The position numbers and the translations under genes are program-made. Positions 35,633 to 44,499 of a stretch of 64,000 bases of DNA are shown one piece after another. This stretch comes from CAYVTM01 sp964454645. GTDB lineage: Bacteria; Bacteroidota; Bacteroidia; Sphingobacteriales; Sphingobacteriaceae. The first letter of the stretch is position 1. Every line of letters starts with the position of its first letter. The stretch is taken from NCBI GenBank assembly GCA_964454645.1, contig CAYVTM010000003.1, positions 62,001 through 126,000 of the forward strand. The letters are read 5' to 3'. The notes beneath the pieces are model-generated. The model searched no databases. It was not told the origin of the DNA and was given only the letters and a program-made list of their open reading frames with translations.

Positions 35633-38125
35633 TTATTCGGATTTCCCCAAACTTAATAAATTGGCGAATAAACGATAAGCCCCCGGAACTCCGGCAGGCA
35701 GTTGCCTGAAGAATGAAATTCCTGTATATACATAATAACCTTTTCCATATTGTGTTAAAATAATACTTCCATCGTTTGCATCTTCACCATTATCTTTGCA
35801 AGAAAGTAAAGTCACATATCGTGCATCCATATCTTTCGCAAAATACAATCCGCGTTCTTGAACCCAGCCTTCAAAATCTTTTGCCGTAATTTTATTCGGA
35901 CTGTTCAGTGCAGGATGCCCGGGTTTTAAAATATTCATAACCGCATCTTCTTCGGTAACCCGCTCGCGGGAAATCTTGAAAGGATAAGGCCCGATATCTG
36001 TACTTACACTACTTATAAAATTACTGGTATTGTATTGTACAATCAGGTTCCCGCCAGCCGCAACATATTGCATTAACTTTTCCTGATAAAATTTCAAACG
36101 ATCGTTGGTATTGTATGCACGGATGCCTACAACGATTACGTCGTATATCGATAAGTCAGACTTGTTGAGCAGCTCTTCATCAAGAATGCTTACTTCGTAG
36201 TTCAATTGTTGTAAGGACGCAGGTATCTCATCTCCTGCCCCGGGTATATAACCAGCCCTTTTCCCAAGTGCTTTTAAATGGATCTTTTCGACTTTAATTT
36301 CTGCATCGCTAATTAAGGTTTGGATGGGAATATGATCGTATGAAATGCGATGAATACTTTTTGAGAATTCTTTTCCGCCGGTTGCAGCGATGGCTTTTAA
36401 ATCGGCAAGATGATCGCTTCCGTTTGCAGGGGGAGTAATTTCAAATTCGAATACCTGTTCGGAGCCTTTTGTATTCATGTCGAATGAAACGGAGTCAGGT
36501 ACTATTTTCCATTCGGCAGGAAGAGCTAAGCGTAAATCTCCTTTTGCATTATTCAGGGATGATTTTACTATGACACCAACTTTCTTGGGAAGATCATCCG
36601 TAAATAACAAAACCTTTTCACGAATATTCACGATGATATCGGGAAGCACCTCTGCCGTACGATACAGTTCTCCTCTTACAGGATCGGTCCATTTGTAAAG
36701 AAGCGGGCGGTTGTAACTAAAATCCTTTCCTTCAATTGTAAATGTAAAGCGAGCATTTAATAAGGATAAGTCCTCTGCTTTACCAATCATTTGTGGATCG
36801 CTTATGCTAAATCTTCCGGGTAAATGTTTCTCTCGTAACCAATAGGGATTCGAATAATTCAGATTAGATGGAATAGTCAAAGAGGTCCGATAGTTATACA
36901 ATTGATTATCGCTTAACGGAATATTAAATGTAGTGTCGAATTGAGAAATGATGGAGACTGTTTTCAATTGAATATTCCTCATCGAACGATTAATAGCTGA
37001 AATGGAAATAGCAGCACGCTGACCCGGGACCGTGTAAAATTCTTTGGTAGTACATTCGAACCAAAGTCCGCTGCAGACAAGAATTAATTCCTTTAATTCT
37101 TTTTGTTTTTGACTTTTCCAGTAAATATTATCCAGTTGATCGAGTGCAGAATAAAGTTCGATTAGAGTCGGGATAATATCGGAAGGCTTTGAAGCCCGGT
37201 AATCTTTCAATGCCTTTTGAATTAAGCGTTGGATTTTTTTCGATTTATCGATGCGTGTCCAGTTAAAATTTAGCTCGTCAAAAATATCTTTTTGAATAGG
37301 AGCACCTTTAATAAGTTTAAAATTTTCCTTATTGCTGCCGCGTTGCATAGCTACTCCAAAGCCCTGGCTTTTATGCTGGCTTCTGCTTTCGGAGGAGATC
37401 TCTCCATAGCTCTTACCCAGAAAAGTATTATAAGCGCCGATATCCATTTTAAAGAAATCATCACCATCGCTTTGCGGACGACCCGGAAAATTAAATCCAT
37501 TCCAGACCAAACGTTTGCATTGCCAGGCTTGTACATATTTTAACTGTTCGGGGAAACGGGAAGGATCGGCAGCGGCATCAAAAGCTTCTTCAGCAAGTAT
37601 AGCGGAGGCAGTATGATGTCCGTGGCCTCCACTTCCGTCGGTAGGGAAACGGGTAATAATAATATCGGGTTGAAACATACGGATTACCCACACTACATCC
37701 GAAAGAATTTCTTCTTTATCCCAAATCTTAAATGTTTCTTCGGGAGTTTTCGAATATCCGAAATCTATGGCACGGGTAAAAAATTGTTCTGCACCATCGG
37801 TTCTTCTTGCAGCTAATAATTCCTGGGTACGGATAAGGCCCAGCAACTCACTTTGTTCCGTACCGATTAAGTTCTGTCCCCCGTCACCACGCGTCATCGA
37901 CAAATACCCCGTACGCATTTTTTTTTCATTTGCGAGAAATGAGAGCAGCCGGGTATTTTCGTCATCGGGATGAGCAGCTATGTATAAGACGCTTCCAACC
38001 GTATTGAGCTTATGAAGCGCAAGCTCTATTTCCGATGCAGCATGGCTCTTAGTGTATTGGGCGAAAGAACTCTGAGTGAAAAAACATAAAAAAATAAAAA
38101 GGTACAGGCGTTTGTTTTTCATCAT
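35633..38125 (-). CDS. PIG-L family deacetylase, long secreted form
   Basis: This 830-aa protein has a signal peptide (to SSFAQ, residue 22). The PIG-L (LmbE-like) catalytic domain spans residues about 40-230, with the zinc motif AAHPDDE, MTRGDGGQN and the second histidine motif HGHHTASA. The remaining 550 residues include beta-rich (NEW3/Ig-like) segments and a C-terminal ThuA/GATase-like stretch (DVIVVGIRAYNTND, NLIVQYNTSNF). The family removes N-acetyl groups from GlcNAc-containing substrates. It is exported, so it probably acts on periplasmic or extracellular glycans. It heads an operon with a small membrane peptide and an SSS symporter. Confidence 0.88.
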   Translation of the reverse strand: MMKNKRLYLFIFLCFFTQSSFAQYTKSHAASEIELALHKLNTVGSVLYIAAHPDDENTRLLSFLANEKKMRTGYLSMTRGDGGQNLIGTEQSELLGLIRTQELLAARRTDGAEQFFTRAIDFGYSKTPEETFKIWDKEEILSDVVWVIRMFQPDIIITRFPTDGSGGHGHHTASAILAEEAFDAAADPSRFPEQLKYVQAWQCKRLVWNGFNFPGRPQSDGDDFFKMDIGAYNTFLGKSYGEISSESRSQHKSQGFGVAMQRGSNKENFKLIKGAPIQKDIFDELNFNWTRIDKSKKIQRLIQKALKDYRASKPSDIIPTLIELYSALDQLDNIYWKSQKQKELKELILVCSGLWFECTTKEFYTVPGQRAAISISAINRSMRNIQLKTVSIISQFDTTFNIPLSDNQLYNYRTSLTIPSNLNYSNPYWLREKHLPGRFSISDPQMIGKAEDLSLLNARFTFTIEGKDFSYNRPLLYKWTDPVRGELYRTAEVLPDIIVNIREKVLLFTDDLPKKVGVIVKSSLNNAKGDLRLALPAEWKIVPDSVSFDMNTKGSEQVFEFEITPPANGSDHLADLKAIAATGGKEFSKSIHRISYDHIPIQTLISDAEIKVEKIHLKALGKRAGYIPGAGDEIPASLQQLNYEVSILDEELLNKSDLSIYDVIVVGIRAYNTNDRLKFYQEKLMQYVAAGGNLIVQYNTSNFISSVSTDIGPYPFKISRERVTEEDAVMNILKPGHPALNSPNKITAKDFEGWVQERGLYFAKDMDARYVTLLSCKDNGEDANDGSIILTQYGKGYYVYTGISFFRQLPAGVPGAYRLFANLLSLGKSE

Positions 38126-38216
38126 ACATAAAAATATTTCCCATAATAATACAGTAATTTAAGAAATGTTTAAAGTAAATATGATGATATATACAGGGAA
38201 ATCCTTTAGAAACAGG

Positions 38217-38963
38217 CTAATTCCTTCGTATTACTTTATTTGTCGTATTCATTTTTTTCTTGCCAAACATAATAATCGCACTCAGTTCAAGTCCGATATG
38301 ATCGGAATAATTGAGTGTTTTATCCAGCGTTTCGTAAGTATTGGTGTTTATATCTTTGTCCATTCTATCCAGACCGGGGGTAAACCATTGAAACATGTAG
38401 TAGGCGCGCGCTGAAACTCCGATGAAACCGAATGTGAGATGTGCCTGTGCAAAAATGCTATTACCTGTAGCAATATCCTTTATTACAGCATACCGGGCAA
38501 TAGAATCGGTTTCGGTATAAATATTCATAATTCCAAATTCTCCGTTTGCTCCTATGCTTAGATCCAGTAATTGTGAATTGATAAAAGTATAAGCTCCGCT
38601 TATATTACAGGTATTGTTCCGAAAATCTATTTCTCTGAATTTGAGTCCCGACTCGGCACGGGTTTTCGATATACGCTGGCTGAATCGAACTTCATACATC
38701 CACCCAAGCTCGGCATTCAATACTCCGTAAAAGAAATGATAACCCGAATTGAATTTGAGATTCCCTAATTCTTTTGTTAATGCAACGGAGCCATTGGCTC
38801 CGGTACGTGAGCGGTTATAATTATCGACAAAACGATCAAGCCGGTCGTAGTTGTACAGAGAACCTCCTACCCCTCCGCCGATAAAGGTATAGGATTTTTG
38901 TGCTTGTGTATCAGCAATTATCAGAAGGATGCAGACAATTGTTAAAAGAAAAAATTTTCTCAT
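38217..38963 (-). CDS. Secreted beta-barrel-like protein, unknown function
   Basis: This 248-aa protein has a signal peptide (RKFFLLTIVCILLIIADTQAQ). The rest is rich in alternating aromatic/polar strands (GSVALTKELGNLKFNSGYHFFYG, IGLELSAIIMFGKKK), consistent with a small outer membrane barrel. No named family was recognised. Its ATG is one base after the stop of the preceding secreted protein gene (38965), so the two form an operon. Confidence 0.7.
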   Translation of the reverse strand: MRKFFLLTIVCILLIIADTQAQKSYTFIGGGVGGSLYNYDRLDRFVDNYNRSRTGANGSVALTKELGNLKFNSGYHFFYGVLNAELGWMYEVRFSQRISKTRAESGLKFREIDFRNNTCNISGAYTFINSQLLDLSIGANGEFGIMNIYTETDSIARYAVIKDIATGNSIFAQAHLTFGFIGVSARAYYMFQWFTPGLDRMDKDINTNTYETLDKTLNYSDHIGLELSAIIMFGKKKMNTTNKVIRRN

Positions 38964-38964
38964 G

Positions 38965-39411
38965 TTAAGGTTTTAAATATCCTTCATCGATTAATTGCTC
39001 GGCCATCTTTTTCCATTGTACACCTTTGATGTAAATTACTTTATAGGGTTCGAAGAAAGTGAATTCACATTGTGCGCCATTTACCCGGAATTTCCCGATT
39101 TCGAAATTGGCATTAGTAAAAATTTTTCCTCCGAAATTACTTACATGCACGGCCTTGTTATTTGTTTTTTTCTTATCGTATTTTTTGGTATCGAAGGAGC
39201 TTACCTGTGTAGCTTTCGCTTGTTCGGAAATATAATAGCCATATTTCTGATTCCCCATATATATAGTATATTTCCCGGGATTGATCCAGCCTGTTCCTTC
39301 TCTTCCGTTTTCGTTTACAAAGCGAATATCCTCTCCGGTATATTTTTTCTCCTGTGCATATCCCGTACTGATGAATGCACACAGGCAAAGTGTGTAAAGA
39401 ATTTTTTTCAT
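38965..39411 (-). CDS. Secreted protein, unknown function
   Basis: This 148-aa protein counts from the ATG at 39411, which gives a clean signal peptide (MKKILYTLCLCAFISTGYAQ). A longer frame from 39432 would add seven residues and spoil it. The mature part is basic and beta-rich (YTGEDIRFVNENGREGTGWI, FEPYKVIYIKGVQWKKMAEQL). No family was recognised. It is translationally linked to the barrel-like gene downstream, with a one-base gap. The terminator of the preceding gene lies immediately upstream, so it must have its own promoter or depend on read-through. Confidence 0.7.
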   Translation of the reverse strand: MKKILYTLCLCAFISTGYAQEKKYTGEDIRFVNENGREGTGWINPGKYTIYMGNQKYGYYISEQAKATQVSSFDTKKYDKKKTNNKAVHVSNFGGKIFTNANFEIGKFRVNGAQCEFTFFEPYKVIYIKGVQWKKMAEQLIDEGYLKP

Positions 39412-39421
39412 TGATCCGTAG

Positions 39422-39452
39422 AAAAAAATCAACGGGAATGATACCCGTTGAT
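39422..39452 (-). terminator. Rho-independent terminator after the 533-aa gene
   Basis: On the minus strand a perfect 9-bp stem, atcaacggg/cccgttgat, with a 7-base loop is followed by seven Ts. It lies 20 bases after the stop of the gene at 39472-41073. Confidence 0.82.
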
Positions 39453-39471
39453 TGATTAGATATGAAACGAT

Positions 39472-41073
39472 TTAATTTAGTTTAATTTTTTTGAACCAAA
39501 GGTTATCTCCTTTTTTATCGGTACCGACAGCAATGATATGATCTTTATCAACTTTCACAACACCTCCATCCAATTGCCCGAACTGATATTCATCGTTAAA
39601 GTCTTTCGGATCTGAAATTGCGCCATCTGTGGAAATTGTCATTCCCGATAATCCGAAACGTTTGCCATTATATTTTTTTCCCGGAGTATTATAGAATACA
39701 TACAGTTTACTGTTATCCGTTAAATAGGTGTCCAGCTTCCCTGTTTCAACAGGCTTTTCTGCTTTCAGATGCCCGTCGTAGGTTCTTTTATACATATCCC
39801 TGTCGATTTGCACCAGCCAATCCAATTCCATGTTCGGAGTAAATTTATATACGATCGCATCGAGGTAGTCAAATATGGTATAATAGCGATAGGTAGTATA
39901 AGTAATGTTTCCTGCTGTAGTTTTGGTTACGGTAGTTTTCCAGTATTTAGTAAACATCTCTACGGTCAGATAAAAACTGCCGTCGGGCAAGAAATAAAAA
40001 TCATTGATAGAGAAACTACCTCCTTTTTTATTGAAGCCCGGATTTCCTTTACGAAGTTTCTTCATAATATCTTTCTCATAATCGTAGGTGTTTACATCTT
40101 TGGGTTCTAATGATTTTGTATCGTATTTCATTACAAACAGGCCGATGTACGGATTGCTTACTTTCACCGTCTTATTATTCGAAGGCATTTTCGGCGCTAC
40201 GGGTTTTGCGTTTGAGGGAGAATATTCGCCTGCTAATACCAGGTCGGTATTTCTTGCATCCAATTGAACGCCTGCAATTTTAAAGCCTTGTGGTAACTGC
40301 AAAATACTTCTCCCTTCTTCAACACCTTCCATCGATAGTTTGAATAAGATATAATCTTTCGGAAATTTCCATTTAAAAGGTTTAATCTGTTGAAGCTCTA
40401 TCCCTACCAGATAAAGTTTGTCGTTATGGTACAGCATATTTTCGAGGCCAAATTCTCTTTTCCCAAGGAGGTTCAGTTCGTTCTGCGATTTAATCTCCAT
40501 AGTTGCCGGATCAATGCGGTAGTATTTTAGAAAGTCTAATCCACTTTCCTTTTTGTTTTTGCTTTTTGTCTCCATTTGCACCATTAGCAACAGCTCAGAT
40601 CCTGCACGCACTATGCGGTAGTTCCCGAACTCTTTTTCGCTGCACACTTCAATATCTTTAATCTCAATGATTTTATTGTTATTATCAAATTTGATAATCT
40701 GAATCATCATCATATCATTTTTACCCTCTTCATCAATCCAGGAGGTATAACCAATCCGGAAATTATCGTAAAAAAGACGAGGCTTTACGGAGTGCTTTGT
40801 TCCTAAATTTACATAGTCGGCTTTACCGATATTTAAATCTCTGTCTACGGCTAACTCGTAACGTTGCCAGGTTCTTTTTTCGCCTTTTTCTTTTTTCGCT
40901 TTTTGACTTTCGAAGTAAACCATAGCTCCTCCGGTATTTGCACTGTACAGAGCGCCTAAAGGTTCATTTTTGCGTTGGTCTTTAGTTAAAGGTATCTTCT
41001 TTTCGGATACCAGGCTTTGCGCATAGAGAGATCCTCCATAAATACATAGAAGTGTAATAACTAGCTTTTTCAT
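39472..41073 (-). CDS. Large secreted protein, unknown function
   Basis: This 533-aa protein has a signal peptide (KKLVITLLCIYGGSLYAQ). The mature part is strand-rich with repeated YxxxYDTKSLEP / YxFTPNMELDWLVQIDRD-like phrases, suggesting a beta-propeller-like fold. No catalytic motif or named family was recognised. There is no T9SS tail. It is monocistronic with its own terminator. A TACCCATTGGTACG element lies about 125 bases upstream of its start and may be its operator. Confidence 0.68.
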   Translation of the reverse strand: MKKLVITLLCIYGGSLYAQSLVSEKKIPLTKDQRKNEPLGALYSANTGGAMVYFESQKAKKEKGEKRTWQRYELAVDRDLNIGKADYVNLGTKHSVKPRLFYDNFRIGYTSWIDEEGKNDMMMIQIIKFDNNNKIIEIKDIEVCSEKEFGNYRIVRAGSELLLMVQMETKSKNKKESGLDFLKYYRIDPATMEIKSQNELNLLGKREFGLENMLYHNDKLYLVGIELQQIKPFKWKFPKDYILFKLSMEGVEEGRSILQLPQGFKIAGVQLDARNTDLVLAGEYSPSNAKPVAPKMPSNNKTVKVSNPYIGLFVMKYDTKSLEPKDVNTYDYEKDIMKKLRKGNPGFNKKGGSFSINDFYFLPDGSFYLTVEMFTKYWKTTVTKTTAGNITYTTYRYYTIFDYLDAIVYKFTPNMELDWLVQIDRDMYKRTYDGHLKAEKPVETGKLDTYLTDNSKLYVFYNTPGKKYNGKRFGLSGMTISTDGAISDPKDFNDEYQFGQLDGGVVKVDKDHIIAVGTDKKGDNLWFKKIKLN

Positions 41074-41196
41074 TTTATTTATTAGTTTAATTTAGCTTAT
41101 GGATGTGCATACAGCTTTTATGAACATCTTTATGATGGGTTAAAATTCAGGCTATTTATTGTTTTTGAAAATCCCATTTAGCGGGTAAATTGCTAT

Positions 41197-41209
41197 ACCC
41201 ATTGGTACG
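41197..41209. promoter_or_regulatory. acccattggtacg element, copy 1
   Basis: This is the first of three near-identical copies (others at 42195 and 42371). The core TACCCATTGGTA is an imperfect 12-bp dyad with a gggta half-site nearby. It lies upstream of the minus-strand gene at 39472-41073 and right after the terminator of the gene before it. It could be an operator for the NarL-type regulator encoded at 42402, since NarL-family half-sites read TACYYMT. It could also be a short dispersed repeat. Confidence 0.5.
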
Positions 41210-41212
41210 GAT

Positions 41213-41247
41213 AAAAAAACGCTCATCTTGTATGAGCGTTTTTTTAT
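41213..41247 (-). terminator. Rho-independent terminator after the T9SS-tailed pseudogene
   Basis: aaaaaacgctcat and its complement form a 13-bp stem around a 5-base loop with a T-run on both strands. It lies 19 bases past the stop of the minus-strand gene ending at 41266. Confidence 0.82.
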
Positions 41248-41265
41248 GGATTGAGAAGCTCTAAA

Positions 41266-42117
41266 TTAACGAATGCTTATTTTTTGATTGAACTGATGCT
41301 CGCCCGATTGCCCTTTTAACAGATACATCCCCGGTTCGATACCATCGAATGAAAAACTGAAATTTCCGTCTTCCGAAAAAATCTGCTTATGGGCAATTGC
41401 CCGGCCCGACAAATCATAAAGCTCTAGTTCGACAAAATTTTTCGGCCCGGTATTTGTTAGATAAAACATTCCTTCGCTTGGGTTGGGATAAACGGTTACC
41501 GAAAATTTTTCTCTTATATTTTTTATGTTTAATAAGAAAGGTTTCGCACAATCGGAACGACTATCATACTCCCATATTCCTGCTTGCATGTAGCTGCCGA
41601 TTTCTTCAATAAGCTGACTATTGGAATTATAAATCAAGGTGTCCTTCGAATAAGGTTCGAAGCTGCTTGTGATCAGGCTGTATAATGATAAGCTATACGT
41701 AATGAGGGGGTATACGTATCATTGATAGGACTATATGTTTCCCAAACGATCTCATCGGCTTTCCCGCTTGCTGTATAGGTATGATTTTTCCTGGAGGAAG
41801 ATTTGAATACATTATTCCATGCGGATATGTTGGTGGTAATGAGGCGATTATTTTCATGGATGAAATCGATATAAGCCATTAATTGCTCATTTGGGGAATA
41901 CAGATATAAAATATCCGGAGCCCCGTTTGAATTGAATACAACCGCCTGAATCTGATCTGTTGTCCATGTATTCGAACCATTGCCCCATTCGTAATAGACC
42001 ATAGTATCGCAACCGTATGGGTTAGATAAGTCCATTGTCGAAGAGCTGTGCCTTGGCGGAAAGGCTGGTGAGTACTGCAGCTGCTGCCAGTAAACAAGTG
42101 CATAAAAGGTGTTTCAT
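41266..42117 (-). pseudogene. T9SS-exported protein gene broken by two compensating frameshifts
   Basis: Three segments join into one secreted protein of about 283 aa. A signal peptide (MKHLLCTCLLAAAAVLTSLS then AKAQ) starts at 42117. A middle part (MDLSNPYGCDTMVYYEWGNG to YTPSLRIAYHYTA, 42035-41673) is in a shifted frame. A C-terminal part back in the first frame ends in a type IX sorting domain (VTVYPNPSEGMFYLTNTG to GMYLLKGQSGEHQFNQKISI). The first junction, near 42045, reads as one extra base. The second, near 41673, reads as one missing base. It may be a decaying gene or two indel errors. The mature function is unrecognised. Confidence 0.72.
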
Positions 42118-42194
42118 AATTTTATTCGTTTAGTTTTAAATTATTGTTAAAATTGGGAGATTGGGTTTTAGAGGAACATACCCGTCTTAGGGTA

Positions 42195-42207
42195 ACCCAT
42201 TGGTACG
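42195..42207. promoter_or_regulatory. acccattggtacg element, copy 2
   Basis: This copy lies about 80 bases upstream of the start of the T9SS-tailed pseudogene (42117, minus strand), directly beyond the terminator at 42211-42236. It shares 20 of 21 bases, including the following ataaaaaaa tract, with copy 1. Confidence 0.5.
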
Positions 42208-42210
42208 TAT

Positions 42211-42236
42211 AAAAAAAGGGTGGCATAATGCCACCC
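42211..42236 (-). terminator. Rho-independent terminator (minus strand)
   Basis: A perfect 8-bp stem, gggtggca/tgccaccc, with a 3-base loop is followed by seven Ts on the minus strand. It probably ends transcripts from the response regulator gene at 42402. Confidence 0.8.
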
Positions 42237-42353
42237 TCCACTTAATTAAACCCTATGAAACATACTTATCGTACGCTTCATAAGATTGTAAAATCTTAGT
42301 ATTTGTTTGCAAAGTAAATGTAGAACGAGTCTTCAACAGCTACAATGCCTGTA

Positions 42354-42383
42354 AATGGGTATTTTTATATACCCATTGGTACG
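42354..42383. promoter_or_regulatory. acccattggtacg element, copy 3, with inverted half-site
   Basis: The acccattggtacg copy (42371-42383) is preceded by aatgggtat at 42354, which forms a 9-bp inverted repeat with atacccatt. It lies 18 bases past the response regulator stop. The paired arms strengthen the case for a protein-binding site. Confidence 0.5.
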
Positions 42384-42401
42384 GAGTAATTTATTTTTCT
42401 A

Positions 42402-43046
42402 TTAAATTAGGTTATTCTCATAAGCATATTTTATAAGCCCTACAATGCTTTTTGTCTTTGTCTTTCTAAAAATATTTTTGCGGTGTGTTTCAACGGTTCT
42501 TTCGCTGATAAAGAGTGCTTCAGCAATTTGAATATTACTATATTCTTTCGCGATCAATTTCAGAATTTCTTTTTCGCGTATGGTAAGCCTTATTTCAGAA
42601 GTGCCGTCCGGCGGACTATGAGGTTCTGTCATAGCGCGCATCATTTCGGAAGTTACATCGTCGCCGAAATAAATACCTCCGGAAGCAATTTTGCATAAAG
42701 ACTCTATCAACTCTTCTTTTCCGGTATTTTTTAAAATATATCCCGATACCCCTGCGTCGATCATTTCCCGGATCGTTTGTTTTTCACTGAACATGGACAA
42801 GGTCAGGATTTTAACTTCGGGTTTGCTTGCCTTTATTCTTCGGGCCAATTCAATTCCCGACATTTCAGGCATGTTAATGTCGGTAATAACGATATCGATA
42901 CTTTGGTTTTCAAGTATCTGTAAAGCATCCGAAGCTCTTGTAGCTTCAGCAACAATTTGGAACTGATCCTGATCGGTTAATAATGCCTTTATTCCATCGA
43001 TGAGCATTTGATGATCATCAACCAGAAGTAGTTTGACCTTCTGCAT
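42402..43046 (-). CDS. NarL/LuxR family response regulator
   Basis: This 214-aa protein has a receiver domain at residues 1-120 with acidic D10/D11, phospho-acceptor Asp56 (DIVITDINMPEMSG) and Lys106. A LuxR-type helix-turn-helix lies at about 150-214 (TIREKEILKLIAKEYSNIQIAEALFISERTVETHRKNIF). It is a phosphorylation-controlled DNA-binding protein. No histidine kinase is encoded nearby. Three matching elements lie just downstream, around the terminator and the start of the next gene, and may be its targets. Confidence 0.92.
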   Translation of the reverse strand: MQKVKLLLVDDHQMLIDGIKALLTDQDQFQIVAEATRASDALQILENQSIDIVITDINMPEMSGIELARRIKASKPEVKILTLSMFSEKQTIREMIDAGVSGYILKNTGKEELIESLCKIASGGIYFGDDVTSEMMRAMTEPHSPPDGTSEIRLTIREKEILKLIAKEYSNIQIAEALFISERTVETHRKNIFRKTKTKSIVGLIKYAYENNLI

Positions 43047-43166
43047 ATGATAGGGTAGTGGTTTTAGTTAGTAACCAAATATACTATATACTATTGTATT
43101 ATCAAGGCTAAAAATGAAATATTGATTACTATATAAGGAATTCTGAACTCATGTGGATCAATTCAA

Positions 43167-44498
43167 TTAAATAGAGGGTGTCAGGATCCCTCCGAGTTCT
43201 TTCAGGCGAATTTCGGCCAGTTTTGCTTCAAAGCGGGCATTTACTAACCGTGCATTAGCATCTACATAATTCCGTTGAGCCTCTCTTAATTCCAAAGGCG
43301 TAATATTACCTACCCGGTATTTCTCTAAACTGATATCCAGGTTCTCTTTGGCTAAGTCGAGATTATGGCGCTCTAACTCCAATAATTTCAAATTGCTGGT
43401 ATAGATCTGATAATCGGAAACGAGTTTTGATTGAATCTGATTTTGAACTTGTCGCATAACATAATTCGAGTTCTCGACTTCTATTTTTGCATTTTTTTCA
43501 TTCCGGTTTTGGTAAAAGCCATTGAAAAGCGGAATGCTGGCAGTTAGTCCATAATTAAGCCCTTGAGCTTTCAATTCCCTTGCAAATCCGGTTTCTGAAG
43601 TAGAGTTAGCAAAATTATATCCGGTATTCAGGCTGATATCAGGATAGCGATTGGCGCGGACTGCTTTTAAATTTAATTCGGTAAGTCTTTTATTAATCAC
43701 TGCCGATTGTAAGTCGGGATTGTTTTTATTCATCGATTCCTGCAATTGGTTTAATGTTAAAGAGCGATCCACCACGATAGTGTCGCCGACTTCAAACAGC
43801 GTATTAACATCTCTTGCAAGCAGTTCATTCAGATAAACTTTATTGGTTTTCAATAAATCTTCCAGGCGAATCATCGAAGTAGTGTCGGCATTTAAATCTA
43901 CATTTGCTGCTAACACATCCAGCTTGGAAGCTCTTCCGATTTCAAATTTATTTTGTGCATCCTTTAAACGTATTTGTGATATTTCCAATGCCGTTTTCGA
44001 AGCATCCAATTGATTCTGTAAGCGAACAATTTCGTAATAGCCTGCAATAACATTGGCGAGTGTTGTTTGCACTGTAAGTTTCGCTTCTACATCGCCCAGT
44101 TTTTGGAATTCTTTCAGGCGTTCGTAGTTGGCAAACATTTCAAAGCCATCGAATATTTTCCAATCTAAATTTACACCGTAATTCAGGCTTGTATTTTCAG
44201 CTCCGTCCACATCAACCCGATTTCCGCTTTGCTGTGTTAGCTGTGTATTCTGAATACTTTTGTTTGTATTTAAATCACCCTTAATGGTAGGCAATACATT
44301 TCCGATAGCTCCCTTTGCGTTACGTTCGTAAATAGCAGCTGTATTTTTACTGATTTGTATCGCATAATTATTTTCCAATGCAATACGAATCGCGTCCTCA
44401 ATGCTTAAAAGACCCTGCGCCCCTGCGCCCGGACTACATAGCAGGAACAGCAATGCAGGAATAAAACCGTGTACTATTTTTTTATTTATCATATTCAT
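43167..44498 (-). CDS. TolC family outer membrane efflux protein
   Basis: This 443-aa protein has a signal peptide (to about PGAGAQG) and the repeated long helices of TolC proteins (LSIEDAIRIALENNYAIQISKN, LDASKTALEISQIRLKDAQNKFEIGRASKLDVLAANVDLN, LDLAKENLDISLEKYRVGNITPLELREAQRNYVDANARLV). It forms the outer-membrane exit duct of a tripartite pump. It lies one base after the RND permease stop and is the last gene of the MFP-RND-TolC operon. Confidence 0.93.
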   Translation of the reverse strand: MNMINKKIVHGFIPALLFLLCSPGAGAQGLLSIEDAIRIALENNYAIQISKNTAAIYERNAKGAIGNVLPTIKGDLNTNKSIQNTQLTQQSGNRVDVDGAENTSLNYGVNLDWKIFDGFEMFANYERLKEFQKLGDVEAKLTVQTTLANVIAGYYEIVRLQNQLDASKTALEISQIRLKDAQNKFEIGRASKLDVLAANVDLNADTTSMIRLEDLLKTNKVYLNELLARDVNTLFEVGDTIVVDRSLTLNQLQESMNKNNPDLQSAVINKRLTELNLKAVRANRYPDISLNTGYNFANSTSETGFARELKAQGLNYGLTASIPLFNGFYQNRNEKNAKIEVENSNYVMRQVQNQIQSKLVSDYQIYTSNLKLLELERHNLDLAKENLDISLEKYRVGNITPLELREAQRNYVDANARLVNARFEAKLAEIRLKELGGILTPSI

Positions 44499-44499
44499 A

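Noticed and set aside
41879..42103. 74-aa minus-strand frame overlapping the signal peptide region
   Set aside because: The signal peptide (frame from 42117) and the middle segment (42035) are clearly the genuine coding frames; this one is their shadow.
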